NCBI GenBank assembly: GCA_012960535.1
Contig: DUBB01000012.1
Coordinates: 61,397 to 125,396 of the forward strand
DNA length: 64,000 nt
Source: Gammaproteobacteria bacterium
GTDB taxonomy: Bacteria; Pseudomonadota; Gammaproteobacteria; Pseudomonadales; Azotimanducaceae
Direction of reading: 5' to 3'
The notes beneath the pieces are model-generated. The model saw only the letters and a list, made by a program, of their open reading frames with translations, was not told the DNA's origin and made no database searches. A program made the translations under genes and the position numbers. Of the stretch, positions 7,900-15,953 are shown in pieces. Each line of letters begins with the position of its first letter. Position 1 is the stretch's first letter.

Positions 7900-8589
7900 T
7901 CATAGTAGCTCAAAAAGCACCATCTCTGTAGGCGTATCCCCGAGATTTTTTCCGCTATGAACTCGCTCTTCAGCCCAGACAACATTCCCGGCAAGTCGGG
8001 TTACCTCAGCAACTTCTCCAGAAGGGGTAGTAGTAGCAACCCGCATATCCGTTAAAGCAACAGAAATGCCAGCCCGATGAGAGTGCATGGGAGTTTCATT
8101 TCCAGCAGGGCTTTTTGAGCGTATTATTCGTATGCCAGGCTTTTCAAGCTCTACTATCACATTATCAGGAGCTACATCAACGGCATTAGGTACAGCGACA
8201 TCCTTTGACGGATATGGGTTTTTAATTTCTACAAAAATGCTTTCCTGATTTAACTCAGAAATGCTAGTGACTGAGTGAGGTGTCAGATCGCCATCAATTA
8301 TATCTCCTGACGAACTTACTCTCGTTTCTGATTTTCCATCTAATGTTTCAAAGACGCTTTCCCCTCCAGTGAGAGCTACTCCTACGAAAGGTTCATGAGA
8401 GTGCATGACAGACTTTTCACCTGGGCCATACTTTACTCTAATCACTCTCACATGCTCATTCTCAAACTCAACTTTGTAGTGGTCAGGAGCAGCGTCGATT
8501 GCAGTTAATACAGGATCATTTTTCCCCTCAGAACAACTCATAATAAAAATAAAAATAAAAGTGAAAGCAAGGTATAGTCGATTATTCAT
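7900..8589 (-). CDS. Lipoprotein with two cupin-like domains
   Basis: 229 residues: signal peptide with lipobox-like IMSCS, then two homologous halves. Each half has a variant of the strand VRVIRVKYGPGEKSVMHSH (second copy IRIIRSKSPAGNETPMHSH), giving one HSH metal-binding motif per half. This is a duplicated cupin barrel, probably periplasmic or outer-membrane anchored, that may bind a metal and a small ligand. Not recognised beyond the fold. It lies directly next to the short mobile element. Confidence 0.68.
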   Translation of the reverse strand: MNNRLYLAFTFIFIFIMSCSEGKNDPVLTAIDAAPDHYKVEFENEHVRVIRVKYGPGEKSVMHSHEPFVGVALTGGESVFETLDGKSETRVSSSGDIIDGDLTPHSVTSISELNQESIFVEIKNPYPSKDVAVPNAVDVAPDNVIVELEKPGIRIIRSKSPAGNETPMHSHRAGISVALTDMRVATTTPSGEVAEVTRLAGNVVWAEERVHSGKNLGDTPTEMVLFELL

Positions 8590-8841
8590 AGGAGCACTAA
8601 TCTTTATCTGTTTTTTCCATTAAACAATCGAAGAATCTATAATGCAAGAAACCACAAAAAAATATAGTATCTAGCCCAATTTGGCCTCATATGCTTCGAC
8701 GGGAAACGCTATAACAACTATGTCTGTCTCTGGGATAAGGCTATTAAGCCTGTAGGAAATCTCTCAAAAGACCTCAATTGATTAATATAGCTCGTTAGGT
8801 TCAGTAAAAACCTTTGGCTTTTCCTATCAAATATCTTAGAG
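8590..8841. other. Spacer between the cupin gene and the macrodomain remnant
   Basis: No gene supported. One open stretch on the plus strand (8692-8781) gives a peptide starting CFDGKRYNNY and ending at TGA, perhaps another gene scrap, not identified. Confidence 0.4.
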
Positions 8842-9009
8842 GTTGAGACTGACGTGATGATACTCTCTGCTCATCCTACTTTGATCGCCGGTGGAGGGAT
8901 TTCAGGTGTTATTCATGGTGCAGCTGGTCCTGAGCTAGAAGCTGCATCTCGATTGCTGGGTCCCATAACCATTGGCTTTCTCGACTGCGCTTGCACAATC
9001 CTGCATTGA
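8842..9009 (+). pseudogene. Macrodomain (ADP-ribose binding) protein fragment
   Basis: Translation gives SAHPTLIAGGGISGVIHGAA then GPELEAASRLLG, matching the NAANxxLxGGGGVxGAIHxAAGxxLxxEC core of macrodomain ADP-ribosyl-hydrolases. The usual Asn-Ala-Asn reads Ser-Ala-His, the frame ends at TGA (9007) far short of a full domain, and no start is visible. A decayed 5'-and-3'-truncated copy. Confidence 0.65.
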
Positions 9010-9113
9010 TTTCACTACGACAGCGTGACCTTTGTTTTCTACAGTCGTGAGACACTTTGTTAACGCGTTCTTAAGACTTCCTCGAGAGGCGCCATAGGTG
9101 CCATACTCTGGTA

Positions 9114-10103
9114 ATGAAATTCTTTATGCAGGTCGTGGTTCTAACGGCTTTGGCACTCCAGGTACAGGCCGAAGTTGTCGTTCATTTCCTGGGAACGGGT
9201 GGCCCCGAGATTACCAAAAACCGCCTGGGCGTTGCCACACTGGTTGAAGTGCCAGGAAACAAGTTCCTGTTTGACGCTGGTCGTGGTGTGTTACAGCGAA
9301 TGGGTGAGAGTCGCATCAATTTGCCTTTAGTAAGAAACGTATTTCTAACACACCTGCACTCCGATCATATCGAAGGCTTGCCTTCACTATGGATGACCTC
9401 GTGGTTCATCACCAAGAGGAATGCCCCCATGTCTTTCTGGGGTCCACCGGGCACGATACAAATGATTGATGGATTACAAGCCTTCATGTCTCATGATGTG
9501 GTGGCCAGGGTGAATCCGGTGGTAAAACCAATCGGTATCAGGACGATCGTCAAGGAAATCACTGAAGGGATAATCTTTGAAGATAAGACAGTTCGAATAT
9601 CAGCTATTACAGCCGAACATGGTGATGGTAATCCCGCTGTTGCCTATTTGTTCGAATATGGAGGTCATTCCGTGCTATTGACTGGTGATTCTACCTATAC
9701 GCCAACATTCGGCAGGGTTGCCAGGCCGGTCGATGTGACCATCTGCAATGTTTACGCGCCTTCTTTGGCGTTGGTGGCCAATCTTGATGAATTAGAGGAG
9801 CCCATTCCAACGGTGGTCCGGGCAGTTTCAGAAAAACTGGCATCGCCCGAACAGGCAGCGCAGATGTTTATCGAAACCGGTGCAAAAGTGGGGGTTTTTA
9901 CGCATAACATTTTCTACGACTCTTCTGCGGACGACATTATGCAGCGAGTCAGGAAGGCAGGATTCCTGGGAGAGATCCATATTGCCAACGACCGGGAATA
10001 CATGACCATCGGTGCCGAGATCCGTTTTCACCAGCCTATGCCAGTGCCAGATGACCTAGAGATAAACTCCCTTAATTTCAAGGAAGTACTCAGAGCAGAC
10101 TGA
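9114..10103 (+). CDS. Exported MBL-fold hydrolase, RNase Z / arylsulfatase-like group
   Basis: 329 residues with a short signal peptide ending around VQA-EV. Motifs: FLGTGGP strand, FDAGRG, HLHSDH zinc motif, a second His region (TAEHGDG), LLTGDS and a C-terminal FTHN. These are typical of the RNase Z-like branch, whose exported members are putative phosphodiesterases or arylsulfatases rather than tRNA processing enzymes. Unlike the MBL protein at 6448, all zinc ligands look intact. Start chosen at the ATG before the signal peptide; the ribosome-binding site is weak. A copy of the mobile repeat begins 3 nt after its stop. Confidence 0.75.
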   Translation: MKFFMQVVVLTALALQVQAEVVVHFLGTGGPEITKNRLGVATLVEVPGNKFLFDAGRGVLQRMGESRINLPLVRNVFLTHLHSDHIEGLPSLWMTSWFITKRNAPMSFWGPPGTIQMIDGLQAFMSHDVVARVNPVVKPIGIRTIVKEITEGIIFEDKTVRISAITAEHGDGNPAVAYLFEYGGHSVLLTGDSTYTPTFGRVARPVDVTICNVYAPSLALVANLDELEEPIPTVVRAVSEKLASPEQAAQMFIETGAKVGVFTHNIFYDSSADDIMQRVRKAGFLGEIHIANDREYMTIGAEIRFHQPMPVPDDLEINSLNFKEVLRAD

Positions 10104-10105
10104 TT

Positions 10106-10300
10106 GTCCGTCATCAGAACATTTGGGACCACCGATACTAAATCCGAAGAGATACTTTGCTCGTTGGCATTCCAGTCGATCCGTGCCCGCAGGTGCCCGA
10201 GACACGCAGACGTGCATAGATAGCTCTCTACCTGCTTTACCCGTCCACATTAGTAATACCTGTAATAGCAAGGAGTCCCATCTGTTGAAGTGGGGGCGCC
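10106..10300. mobile_element. MITE-like repeat, copy 1
   Basis: About 195 nt. The left end contains TGTCCGTCATCAGAACATTT followed by GGGACCAC; the right end, read in reverse, contains CCCACTTCAACAGATGGGAC, giving imperfect terminal inverted repeats that share ATGGGAC. The conserved interior includes GCCCGCAGGTGCC and CACGCAGACGTGCATAG. Same orientation as copies 2 and 3. Confidence 0.7.
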
Positions 10301-10575
10301 GGGGGTGGGGTGCTTTTTAACCGGAAATGGCCGAGTTCAAAAGTGATCAAAATGTTAGAGGACGTGTATATATAGGGGGAGGAGCCGATGGTCACCTGCG
10401 TACCCAGGGTCTTTGAAGACTTCCAAGCCTTTGAAGTAGACAAAACAGTAGACATTTTGAAGCCGTTGACAGTGAATTTGTTAAAGAGCTCTTATACTTT
10501 TCCCTAACCTACCCACCTTCCATTTCCGGCTAAGAAGCACGCTAACTCCATGGTACCCCCTACACCATAGTTGCA
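10301..10575. other. Spacer with repeat motif and doublet
   Basis: No gene seen. 10348-10379 repeats the motif found at 3490-3522, and 10435-10453 carries a GTAGAC-N7-GTAGAC doublet like that at 55993-56011. Confidence 0.45.
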
Positions 10576-11046
10576 TTAGGTAGGCGCCATGCCCTCTGGA
10601 CCTGAGTTATTTTGCGCTACAAATATACGCTCAATATGCCGCGAGGATATACGCCATTGACCATTTGAATTGCGCTTATATCTGTCGGAAAAATCGGCTA
10701 CCAAATAGGGCTCTGCACTGTTGATCGGCGCTTCAGCATCAGCGCCAAAAGTAAGACAAACGCTTTGGCCTGTGGCGTGATGATTATCGATGAACTCAAT
10801 TTTTAAATTGCTGTATAAGTGGCGTACAGTTCGCGCCTTGTCTTTACCTCTGGCGTTAAACAGCGAGGCTATTTCTGGTTTGCCGGTAGAAACACGGCTG
10901 CCATGGGAATAAATGGCGTCATCACAAAATAGATCGAGTAGCTTTGCAAAATCCGAGTGGTCAAGATATTGGAAAAAATCACTGTTCAGTTCTTGTAGCG
11001 CCATTCGGTCAATTAAATATTGAATGTCGCTCACTTTAGTTTCCAT
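10576..11046 (-). CDS. SnoaL-like (NTF2-fold) protein
   Basis: 156 residues. The N-terminal helix (DIQYLIDRMALQELNSDFF) followed by LLDLFCDDAIYS and a C-terminal sheet with WRISSRHIERIFV is the pattern of SnoaL_4 / ring-hydroxylating dioxygenase beta-subunit-like NTF2 folds. Such proteins act as small cyclases, isomerases or accessory subunits in catabolic pathways. The ATG at 11046 overlaps the end of the upstream FAH-family gene by 16 nt, so translation is coupled and both should serve one pathway. Substrate unknown. Confidence 0.75.
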   Translation of the reverse strand: METKVSDIQYLIDRMALQELNSDFFQYLDHSDFAKLLDLFCDDAIYSHGSRVSTGKPEIASLFNARGKDKARTVRHLYSNLKIEFIDNHHATGQSVCLTFGADAEAPINSAEPYLVADFSDRYKRNSNGQWRISSRHIERIFVAQNNSGPEGMAPT

Positions 11047-12023
11047 TGTCCTATTGCCCTATCACTAACCCTTACTGGGTTATCCTGTGTGCCCAGACCT
11101 TCGATGGATATGCTGATAGGACCATCAACAACTTGAAAGTTGGCGTTGTGGATTGATTTTCTATTTTCTGAAGGCTTAAATGCCGTTCCACATGACACTA
11201 TATCGCCTGGATGTAATGTTTGGAATTGACTGATAAAGCTTAGTATCTCGGCGACTTTATAATTGTAGTAGCGGGTGCTGTCTTCGGCAATTACCTCCCC
11301 GCCGACAGAGCAGGACACGGCCAAGTCATCAGGGTTAGGTATTTCATCTTTTGTGACTAGCCAGGGGCCTAAAATACCGAAATTATCCGTTCCTTTGTAA
11401 CGACCTGCATAAGACAGATGCTGTTCGATACGCCTTGTTTTGTTATTGTCATTAGCGTCAGCATAAATGGCCCAGTATTGAAATAAATCTTCAGCACGCA
11501 TACCGTTGCCAGTAATATCGTTAAAAATACTGTAGCCGGCAATGTATTTCATTGCGTTAGCCGCATCTATGTCTTTCATTTCTGTGCCAATAACAATGGC
11601 CAATTCTGGCTCAGGGTGAACGCTGCCGTAGTACTTTCTGATCTCAAGGATTTCTTCGTGACCCAGTAATGATGAAGCGGGTTTCAAAAAGAAAGCTGGA
11701 TGTGAGGGGGCTGATATTTTACGCTCATTACTAGCTGAGTTATTCATCGCCACACCACAAATTTTCCCCGGTCTAGTGACGGGCGGCAACCATGTTACTT
11801 TACTTTTATCAATTAACAGCGCCTTATCAAGTGTCGACTTTTTTGTATGGAATGATGAGCGTAATTTAGCTAGAAACTCTTCTCCTTGTTCTAGTAAAAT
11901 TAGCATGCTAATAATGGGCGGGGCGGTATCGGCCAACAGGTGCTCAATATCTATCAGGTATTGCTCATCAATTTCAGCAACTACACTGCATTTAGAATTA
12001 AATTTAATACTTGCGAGTCTCAT
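11031..12023 (-). CDS. Fumarylacetoacetate hydrolase (FAH) family protein
   Basis: 330 residues. Metal-binding motif HPEPELAIVIG, then FNDITG and a long FAH barrel containing GDIVSCGTAF near the C-terminus. Members hydrolyse or isomerise beta-diketo or enol acids at the end of aromatic or sugar-acid breakdown; the exact substrate is not readable. Translation is coupled to the SnoaL-like gene downstream. Upstream is a spacer with mobile repeat copy 2, so this two-gene unit is bracketed by repeat copies 1 and 2. Confidence 0.82.
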   Translation of the reverse strand: MRLASIKFNSKCSVVAEIDEQYLIDIEHLLADTAPPIISMLILLEQGEEFLAKLRSSFHTKKSTLDKALLIDKSKVTWLPPVTRPGKICGVAMNNSASNERKISAPSHPAFFLKPASSLLGHEEILEIRKYYGSVHPEPELAIVIGTEMKDIDAANAMKYIAGYSIFNDITGNGMRAEDLFQYWAIYADANDNNKTRRIEQHLSYAGRYKGTDNFGILGPWLVTKDEIPNPDDLAVSCSVGGEVIAEDSTRYYNYKVAEILSFISQFQTLHPGDIVSCGTAFKPSENRKSIHNANFQVVDGPISISIEGLGTQDNPVRVSDRAIGQWKLK

Positions 12024-12146
12024 TTTTGGATCTCATATTGATTTAAGATGACTTATTCTCTCGACAGAAACCCGAGATAGCAAGGTGTCTAAATAAACAT
12101 TCCATAATGCGGAACTCAATACGATAATCCCTCAAAAGGTACGCCT

Positions 12147-12580
12147 GTAGGTCGTCAGCCCATATGGGATCACCAGCACTAGATATGAAGAGACACTTTT
12201 GTGCTTATAGACTGATGAGATCTAACCTGTCAATTGCAGGTTTGTAGCTTTCGATGCCCCCATATTAGACCACCCTAACTATCGTTCTCTCCTATAAAAG
12301 GGGTAGTTGAGATATAACCGGGTGGCAGAACAGTCCATGGCACGGCTAACACCAGCCGCTTCCTCCGATACATCGTTATTCTGGTAGGCCATCGAAGACT
12401 CTCCCCAAGCCTCGACGCTGGGAAACCATCGCGTTACAAGGTGTGTGACGTCAGCCGATGCTGCCCACAGGTGCCTGAGCCACGCAGACGTGCATAGATA
12501 GCTTTTTACCTGCTTTACCGGTCCACACTAGTAATACCAGTAATAGCAGGAGTCCCCAAATAGTGAAGTGGGGGGGTACC
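12147..12580. mobile_element. MITE-like repeat, copy 2 (enlarged by about 230 nt)
   Basis: The left part (12147-12215, with GTCGTCAGCCCATATGGGAT) and right part (12455-12580, with GCCCACAGGTGCCTGAGCC and GCAGACGTGCATAGATAGCT) align with copies 1 and 3 but are separated by about 230 nt absent from them. The right end abuts the truncated sulfatase gene. No gene recognised inside the extra segment. Confidence 0.62.
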
Positions 12581-13025
12581 AGGCAAGCCGGTGCTGCCGA
12601 TTACTGGGAAGGATCTCTCACCGATTTTGCGTGGAGAAGTCGAAGGGGTTTATGAAGAAACGGATACCGTGGGGTACGAACTGACCGGGCATTCGGCTCT
12701 GTTTCGAGGTAACTACAAGCTTGTCCGGAATTTGCAGCCATTGGGTGATGGTGAGTGGCGGCTTTACAATATTGTCAGAGATCCTGGCGAGGTAGAGGAC
12801 CTAAAAGCCGAGATGCCGGATCGCTTGCAGACAATGCTTGTCGATTATGCCCTATTCGAGGAAGAGAACGGAGTCGAGCCAATCCCGCCTGGCTACAGCC
12901 GGACACGTCAACTGGTCATCAACATGCTTCGTGAGCAAAATGGCGCGGCAATATTGATAGCGCTGCTGACGATGGTGCTGTTGATCCCGTTTGTTGTGTA
13001 CGTTCGAACACGACCCAAAAGTTGA
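12579..13025 (+). pseudogene. Sulfatase C-terminal fragment
   Basis: About 148 codons. The reading PGKPVLPITGKDLSPILRG, then ALFRGNYKLV and WRLYNIVRDPGEVEDL, is the C-terminal subdomain of arylsulfatases. It is followed by a hydrophobic anchor (AAILIALLTMVLLIPFVVYV) and RTRPKS. The catalytic CxPxR region is missing: the gene is cut exactly at the right end of repeat copy 2. The GTG at 12591 has no convincing ribosome-binding site. Remnant, probably not functional. Confidence 0.8.
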
Positions 13026-13072
13026 TTGGATGTAACTGGGGGCTAACAAGCGCGCATTGTCGGAAGCGCAAA

Positions 13073-13708
13073 TTACCGGCTGTCTTTGGGTGGTTGCGCC
13101 ATTGCTTCGAGCCAAGTGCGCAGGATCTTGGCAATACGATCATCGAGTTCTTTGGGCTTGATCCCGACGCGCTTCGCGTAGGGTAAGCGGAAGATTCTAT
13201 AGCCGCGTAGAAAAGCAGAGAGTGCTACCTGTAGTGCATCAAGATCATGACCTCGATCAATGTCTCCATCGATCACGTCCTGCCGTAGTTGGCTAAGTTG
13301 CTCCTCGTACAGTGGAATTGGATCAACCGTATCATCCCCATCAAGCACGAGCAGGGCACGTAGCATACTGTCATTGGTGTCATTGCTGTCGTGCAAGCGA
13401 AAAGCCCGAAGCCGTCGTGCGACCAATCGCGCCCGCGCTTTGCTCTTCGTAAGAGAGTTAACGAATGCGTCGAACTGCCTATTGATTGCAGCGCGAAGGA
13501 GCTCCTGTCTTGAACCGAAATAATGGTAGATATTGCCGCGGTTGACGCCAGCGACCTCAGCGACTTGACGCAGATTGAGCCCCGCCAGCACGCCATTTTT
13601 GCGAATGAGTTCAAGGGCGACGTCAATGAGTCGCTGTTCGGTTTCAGCCCGACTTCGCTTTGGTTTTGTCCCTTTCTTTGTTTGGCTTTCTTTTATTGTA
13701 CTGATCAT
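13073..13708 (-). CDS. TetR family transcriptional regulator
   Basis: 211 residues. N-terminal helix-turn-helix typical of TetR (RLIDVALELI, LNLRQVAEVAGVNRGNIYHYF), then a helical ligand-binding domain with no recognisable ligand motif. It is divergent from the DUF3604 operon across a 175-nt spacer, so it probably controls that operon and itself. Possible operator at 13756-13787. A basic tail precedes the HTH (KKGTKPKRSRAETEQ). Confidence 0.88.
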   Translation of the reverse strand: MISTIKESQTKKGTKPKRSRAETEQRLIDVALELIRKNGVLAGLNLRQVAEVAGVNRGNIYHYFGSRQELLRAAINRQFDAFVNSLTKSKARARLVARRLRAFRLHDSNDTNDSMLRALLVLDGDDTVDPIPLYEEQLSQLRQDVIDGDIDRGHDLDALQVALSAFLRGYRIFRLPYAKRVGIKPKELDDRIAKILRTWLEAMAQPPKDSR

Positions 13709-13755
13709 AGATTCAACTCATCCCTACGTATGGCTTGCGATGTGTCTATTCTACA

Positions 13756-13787
13756 GTTATCATTATGACAGTCAAACTTATCATAAC
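13756..13787. promoter_or_regulatory. Possible TetR operator
   Basis: An imperfect palindrome: GTTATCATTATGA on the left, CTTATCATAAC on the right. It lies in the divergent spacer between the TetR gene and the first DUF3604 gene, where a repressor site is expected. Unproven. Confidence 0.35.
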
Positions 13788-13883
13788 GTTAAATATTGTC
13801 GTAAAACCAAACAGAACCAAATGATTTTTTGGCGGGTCAGGTCTGTTTCGGCTTGCCGATAAAAAAGAGGCAGGAGCAGAAAG

Positions 13884-15947
13884 ATGTTACGAGGAACCAG
13901 TATTTTTGTTTATACCCTTGCAGGATTATTGCTCGCTGGTTGTGGTGGCAATAATCAGCAGACGCAAGGGCAGCGTTCGGCAATCAGGCAACCTGTATTT
14001 GCAACCGAGCATACGATTATTGATCGACGATCAGATAGCGATCCAGCCGTCGAAGAACAGCCAGCCGCCAATCGACATCGCAACCCGGAACGCAACGCCT
14101 ACTTCGGCGATCTGCACGTGCATACAAAATACTCGTTTGATGCCTATGCCTTCGGCACATTGGCCTCACCTTCTGATGCTTATCGCTTTGCCAAGGGCGA
14201 AGCGATCAAACATCCCGCAGGCTTTGAGCTGCAGCTCCGCGAGCCACTGGATTTTTATGGTGTAACCGATCATGGTTTTTTTATGGGCGTTTCCCCGGTT
14301 GCTGCTGATACCACTAGTGATTTTTCCAAGTATCCTTTTGCGGAAGTTCTGCATGATCTGAATGCGCCAGATAATATGGATCGTTGGAGTACACTGGACC
14401 GAATGAGAAGTTTCGCGGTGGCACGGGGAATAGCTGCAGCCATTGTCGATGGGACACTCGACCCTGAAGAGCCTTTGGCTATCACCCGCAGCGCGTGGGC
14501 GGACTCCATTGAAGCTGCAGATCAACACAACGATCCTGGCAACTTTACCACCTTCGTTGCTTATGAGTACTCAATCACAGCAGATGATAATGGTAGCCTG
14601 CACCGCAACGTGATCTTCGAAAGTAGTGACCGCGTGCCTGAAGTGCCATTTTCACGTATGCATTCTCTTAACGTCGAAGACCTGTGGGACTGGATGGATA
14701 CAATGCGGGAAGCCGGCGTGGAATCTTTGGCTATCCCACATAACTCCAATAAGTCTAACGGTCATATGTTCAAGTTAGTGGATTGGGCAGGCGATCCGTT
14801 CCATGATGAATACGCCGTACAGCGTATTCGCAACGAGCCACTGGTTGAAATCACCCAGATCAAAGGTACGTCTGAAACCCATCCAGCCTTGTCCAGCCGG
14901 GATGAGTGGGCAGCTTTCGAGTTAGTGAGTACGAGAGGGGTGGGGATGGGGGTGCCTGTATCCAGTAAGCCCGAAGGAAGTTACGTGCGACAGGCGATGC
15001 GCCGGGGGCTGGAACTGGAAGCCCAGGGTATCACAAATCCTTTTGCGTTTGGATTTATTGGCTCCAGTGATACCCACACAGGTGCATCGCAAAATGACGA
15101 AGCCAACTTTTCGTCCAAGCTTGGGGTTTTGTCTGCAGATCCAGAGCTGCGTGGTTCAGTTCCACTAAGTTTTTTTGAAAGCATTGTGGCAAGCATGCTG
15201 CCTGGTCAGTCGGTAGCAGAAGTTGACGGTGAGAATTACCTGGGTAGCCAACAAACCGAATTTGGTGCGTCGGGTTTAGCCGCGGTATGGGCAGAAGAAA
15301 ATACCCGCGAATCGATCTACGCGGCTTTGCGGCGTAAAGAAACCTTCGCGACCTCAGGTCCGCGCATGCGACTACGATTTTTTGCCGGATACGGTTTGCC
15401 CGAGAATTTGCTGGAAACGAGAGATGGGGTAGCTCGTGCTTATGCTGAGGGCGTCACTATGGGGGCTGACCTTGCCCCAGATCCTGGAGGCAGTGAAAGT
15501 GCACCGCAGTTCGCCATGTGGGCGCAGGCAGATGCCAACAGCGCGCCACTGCAAAGACTTCAGATTATCAAAGGCTGGATCGATGCTGGCGGTGAAACCC
15601 ATGAAGAGGTGATCGACGTGGCTTGCGCAGATGGCGTTGAGGTTGATGCGGCCACGAACCGCTGCCCGGACAATGATGCCACAGTAAATTTAAGCGATTG
15701 TAGCTATAGCGCCAAAACAGGGAGTAGTGAGCTGCGCGTCGTGTGGACCGACCCGAACTTTAATGCTGGTGTACGCGCTTTTTACTATGCCCGTGTGTTA
15801 GAAAACCCAACCTGCCGGTGGAACACGTGGGATGCGATTCGCGCAGGCACCAAACCGCGCGCTGATTTGGCGGCGACTTTACAGGAGCGTGCCTGGTCTT
15901 CGCCGATTCAGTACGTGCCTACCGATAAAAAACAAGACCAACCCTAA
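13884..15947 (+). CDS. DUF3604 family lipoprotein, copy 1
   Basis: 687 residues. Signal peptide and lipobox LLAGC place a lipidated Cys at residue 20. The DUF3604 fold is PHP-like. Candidate metal ligands are in GDLHVHT (75-81), DFYGVTDH, AYEYS, LHRNV, IPHNSN, TSETHP and GSSDTHTG; the C-terminal part carries RKETFATSGPRMR. Such proteins are thought to be metal-dependent hydrolases of unknown substrate. AGGAG precedes the ATG. It is followed after 6 nt by a paralogue, then by a foldase and a HupE-type membrane protein, all on the same strand. Confidence 0.85.
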   Translation: MLRGTSIFVYTLAGLLLAGCGGNNQQTQGQRSAIRQPVFATEHTIIDRRSDSDPAVEEQPAANRHRNPERNAYFGDLHVHTKYSFDAYAFGTLASPSDAYRFAKGEAIKHPAGFELQLREPLDFYGVTDHGFFMGVSPVAADTTSDFSKYPFAEVLHDLNAPDNMDRWSTLDRMRSFAVARGIAAAIVDGTLDPEEPLAITRSAWADSIEAADQHNDPGNFTTFVAYEYSITADDNGSLHRNVIFESSDRVPEVPFSRMHSLNVEDLWDWMDTMREAGVESLAIPHNSNKSNGHMFKLVDWAGDPFHDEYAVQRIRNEPLVEITQIKGTSETHPALSSRDEWAAFELVSTRGVGMGVPVSSKPEGSYVRQAMRRGLELEAQGITNPFAFGFIGSSDTHTGASQNDEANFSSKLGVLSADPELRGSVPLSFFESIVASMLPGQSVAEVDGENYLGSQQTEFGASGLAAVWAEENTRESIYAALRRKETFATSGPRMRLRFFAGYGLPENLLETRDGVARAYAEGVTMGADLAPDPGGSESAPQFAMWAQADANSAPLQRLQIIKGWIDAGGETHEEVIDVACADGVEVDAATNRCPDNDATVNLSDCSYSAKTGSSELRVVWTDPNFNAGVRAFYYARVLENPTCRWNTWDAIRAGTKPRADLAATLQERAWSSPIQYVPTDKKQDQP

Positions 15948-15953
15948 CAAGAG

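Noticed and set aside
8692..8781. Peptide CFDGKRYNNYV... as a transposase scrap
   Set aside because: Too short and no family recognised.
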